From Sphingomonas sp. Leaf230 (GTDB lineage Bacteria; Pseudomonadota; Alphaproteobacteria; Sphingomonadales; Sphingomonadaceae): a DNA stretch of 64,000 nucleotides. How positions within the stretch are numbered: the stretch's first letter is position 1; every line of letters starts with the position of its first letter. The notes under the pieces were generated by a model, which was given only the letters and a program-made list of their open reading frames with translations, was not told the origin of the DNA and did no database searches. Made by a program: the position numbers and the translations under genes. The stretch covers positions 62,001-126,000 of the forward strand of contig NZ_LMKW01000011.1 of assembly GCF_001421745.1 (NCBI RefSeq), written 5' to 3'. Shown piece by piece: positions 62,087-64,000 of the stretch.

Positions 62087-63685
62087 ATGCGTATCTCCAT
62101 GACGCGCCGCCTGCCCCATATCGGCTGGCCGCTCGCAATCGCGCTGGTGGCTGCGACCGCAGCTCCTTCCGCCCCTGCACTCGCCCAGCGGGCTCAGGCT
62201 CGTACGCACGCCGCCCCCTCGGGACTGCCCGTCGTCCAGGTCAACACCGGTCGCGGACGTCTCGTCACGCTGGCGCGGCCGATGAGCGACCTGTTCGTCG
62301 CCGACGACACCATCGCCGACGTTCAGGTCCGCTCGCCGACTCAGCTCTACGTGTTCGGCAAGAAGACCGGCGAGACGACGATCTCGGCAACCGCGAAGGG
62401 CGGCGGCGTCGTCTACGCCTCGACCATCCGCGTCGGCAACAACCTCGATTCGGTGCAGCAGATGCTCGGGCTCGCAATGCCCGAAGCACAGGTCGTCGCG
62501 ACGCCGATGAACGGGTTGATCCTGCTCACGGGTACGGTCGCCGCACCCGAGGATGCCGCCGAAGCCGAGCGGCTGGTGCAGGCGTTCGTCGGTGATTCGA
62601 CAAAGGTCCTGTCGCGACTGAAGACCGCAACGCCTTTGCAGGTGAATCTGCAAGTGCGGATTGCCGAAGTCTCTCGGAGTTTCATCAAGAACATCGGGGT
62701 GAACATACAAAGCCGCGACGGCACGGGCGGCTTCAAATTTGGCGTTGCCCAAGGCCGCGGCGCCAGCACACAATTCCTTCCGGGCGGCACGCTGTCGACA
62801 GGCTTTACTGCCCCCACTCAAAGCGGTGTCACGCAATCGACGCTAGGCTCTACCTTCGGCCTTGCCGGCAAGCTGCTCGGGCTCGACCTCATCGGCGCGA
62901 TCGACTTGGGTGAGACAATCGGTCAGGTGACGACGCTCGCCAACCCGAACCTGACTGCGCTGTCGGGCGAGACGGGCACGTTCCTCGCCGGTGGCGAAAT
63001 CCCGATCCCGCTGGCACAGGCGCTCGGCACGATCTCGGTCGAGTATAAGCAATACGGCATCAGCCTCGCCTACACGCCGACGGTCTTGTCGGATGGTCGA
63101 ATCTCGCTTCGGGTACGTCCGGAGGTTTCGCAGCTCGATTATGCCAACGCGATCACGCTCAGTAGTACGCGCGTGCCCGGCATCACGACGCGTCGTACCG
63201 AGACGACGGTCGAACTCGGCTCGGGCCAGAGCATGATGATCAGCGGACTGCTATCGAACAACAACAACAACAGCTACGACAAGACGCCGGGCCTTTCGAA
63301 CCTGCCGATCATCGGCGCGCTGTTCCGCTCGAACGCGTTCCAGCGCAACGAGACGGAACTCGTGATCGTCATCACGCCGTATCTGGTGAAGCCGGTCAAC
63401 AACGCCAGCGACATCGCGCTGCCGACCGATGGCGCGCGCGCACCGACCGATATCGACCGCGTGCTGCTGGGAACGCTCAGCGCCACCGGCGGCGGCAAGC
63501 GGCCTGTGCCGACGATCGCGCGGCCTTCCTATGTTCCACCGGCGATCGGTGCCGCCGCCCCGGTCATGCCGATGCCGCGTAGCGACGTTCGCCGCAGCGA
63601 GGACGATATCGCCGCGCGCCCTGCCAACGGGAATGGCGCCAAGACCAAGAAGGGCGCCGTGCCGGCGCCAGGTTTCTCGAATTGA
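62087..63685 (+). CDS. cpaC: Flp pilus secretin CpaC
   Basis: A 532-residue outer-membrane secretin. Signal peptide (cleavage near ALAQ), a type II/III N-domain (VNTGRGRLVTLARPMSDLFVADD), then the secretin domain with ETTVELGSGQSMMISGLLSNN and PIIGALFRSNAFQRNETELVI. It forms the pore through which the Flp pilus leaves the cell. An insertion of about 40 residues rich in Gly/Thr/Ser near residues 205-260 is consistent with secretin gate regions. Ribosome site GGGGGAAG precedes the ATG. Confidence 0.95.
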   Translation: MRISMTRRLPHIGWPLAIALVAATAAPSAPALAQRAQARTHAAPSGLPVVQVNTGRGRLVTLARPMSDLFVADDTIADVQVRSPTQLYVFGKKTGETTISATAKGGGVVYASTIRVGNNLDSVQQMLGLAMPEAQVVATPMNGLILLTGTVAAPEDAAEAERLVQAFVGDSTKVLSRLKTATPLQVNLQVRIAEVSRSFIKNIGVNIQSRDGTGGFKFGVAQGRGASTQFLPGGTLSTGFTAPTQSGVTQSTLGSTFGLAGKLLGLDLIGAIDLGETIGQVTTLANPNLTALSGETGTFLAGGEIPIPLAQALGTISVEYKQYGISLAYTPTVLSDGRISLRVRPEVSQLDYANAITLSSTRVPGITTRRTETTVELGSGQSMMISGLLSNNNNNSYDKTPGLSNLPIIGALFRSNAFQRNETELVIVITPYLVKPVNNASDIALPTDGARAPTDIDRVLLGTLSATGGGKRPVPTIARPSYVPPAIGAAAPVMPMPRSDVRRSEDDIAARPANGNGAKTKKGAVPAPGFSN

Positions 63686-63733
63686 GCCGGCCCCTGCCCC
63701 GCCGATCGCGAACACCGCATCAAGGATTTCCGA

Positions 63734-64000
63734 TGATCACCAAGTCGATCCTGTTAGCGTCCCTCGTCCCCGCGCTGCTGCTCGGCGGATGCATGGGTAC
63801 CGAGAATCGCGGTCTTGAATCGATCCACCAACCGGTCGTCAGCCGCTCCGACTATGCGCTCGATCTCGGCGTGTCGGGCGGTGCACTGGCGCCGGGCGAA
63901 CAGCAACGGCTTGCCGGCTGGATGAACGCGATGCGACTCGGCTATGGCGACCGCGTAGCCATCGACGATCCCGCGGGCGAAGGCCCTGCCGCGCACGGCG
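63734..64000 (+). CDS. cpaD: Flp pilus assembly lipoprotein CpaD (3' partial)
   Basis: The first 89 codons of a gene cut by the right edge. It starts MITKSILLASLVPALLLGGC with the lipobox LLGGC (Cys about residue 20) and then SIHQPVVSRSDYALDLGVSG and QQRLAGWMNAMRLGYGDRVAIDD, matching the CpaD pattern. It lies 48 bp after cpaC, with AGGA before the ATG. CpaD is a lipoprotein that helps the secretin of the pilus assemble. Confidence 0.88.

Noticed and set aside
1-64000. Mobile elements, prophage or CRISPR
   Set aside because: No transposase, integrase, phage structural gene or regularly spaced direct repeats were seen; the repeats found are palindromic and intergenic.

Overview
The window is about 64 kb of high-GC chromosome from an alphaproteobacterium, most probably Sphingomonas or a close relative. 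This rests on the CtrA cell-cycle regulator, a Caulobacter-type TonB-dependent sugar receptor, a Flp pilus (cpa) cluster, GGAAC/GTT-type stress promoter candidates and intergenic palindromes of the sort common in sphingomonads. I saw no rRNA, tRNA, CRISPR array, insertion sequence or prophage.

Region 1 (770-17471) is an alpha-mannoside utilisation locus. On the minus strand a ROK repressor is followed by a TonB-dependent receptor and then GH43, GH92, GH125 and GH92 enzymes, closely packed. A third GH92 and an S15-type hydrolase run divergently on the plus strand. All the enzymes appear exported, by Sec or Tat. Together they would import and trim alpha-1,2/1,6-mannans or high-mannose glycans. 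One GH92 has Gln where its two paralogues have Glu in the HGN-E-P motif.

Region 2 (17657-25206) is a stress and envelope cluster: two CsbD-like proteins, a lipoprotein, a three-PAS LuxR regulator, a PhnA-like membrane protein, a phospholipase D-type protein, a TMEM175-type channel and a haloperoxidase-type hydrolase. Region 3 (25275-29539) is a translationally coupled DUF2339/DUF3999 membrane pair.

Region 4 (29758-38758) is the most unusual part: five overlapping genes, three of them fusions of a glycosyltransferase to a second enzyme (UDP-galactopyranose mutase, a Gfo/Idh oxidoreductase, a clan GH-A glycosidase), plus a free glycosyltransferase and a zinc-type dehydrogenase. It looks like a self-contained glycan assembly line, perhaps using galactofuranose, but no export or polymerisation genes are present.

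Region 5 (38859-48466) holds small stress genes (YciE-like, WrbA, pirin, LysR), a malate:quinone oxidoreductase with a Tat-like leader, an AI-2E-type transporter, ctrA with a CtrA box in its promoter, and a second phospholipase D-type protein, interspersed with palindromic intergenic repeats.

Region 6 (48561-64000) is mostly housekeeping: dinB, a response regulator (GGDEF-EAL) with its atypical histidine kinase, a fructokinase, dps, ispH-thrB-rnhA, an FAD oxidoreductase with an alpha/beta hydrolase, and the start of a Flp pilus operon, cpaA-cpaB-cpaC-cpaD, cut by the right edge.
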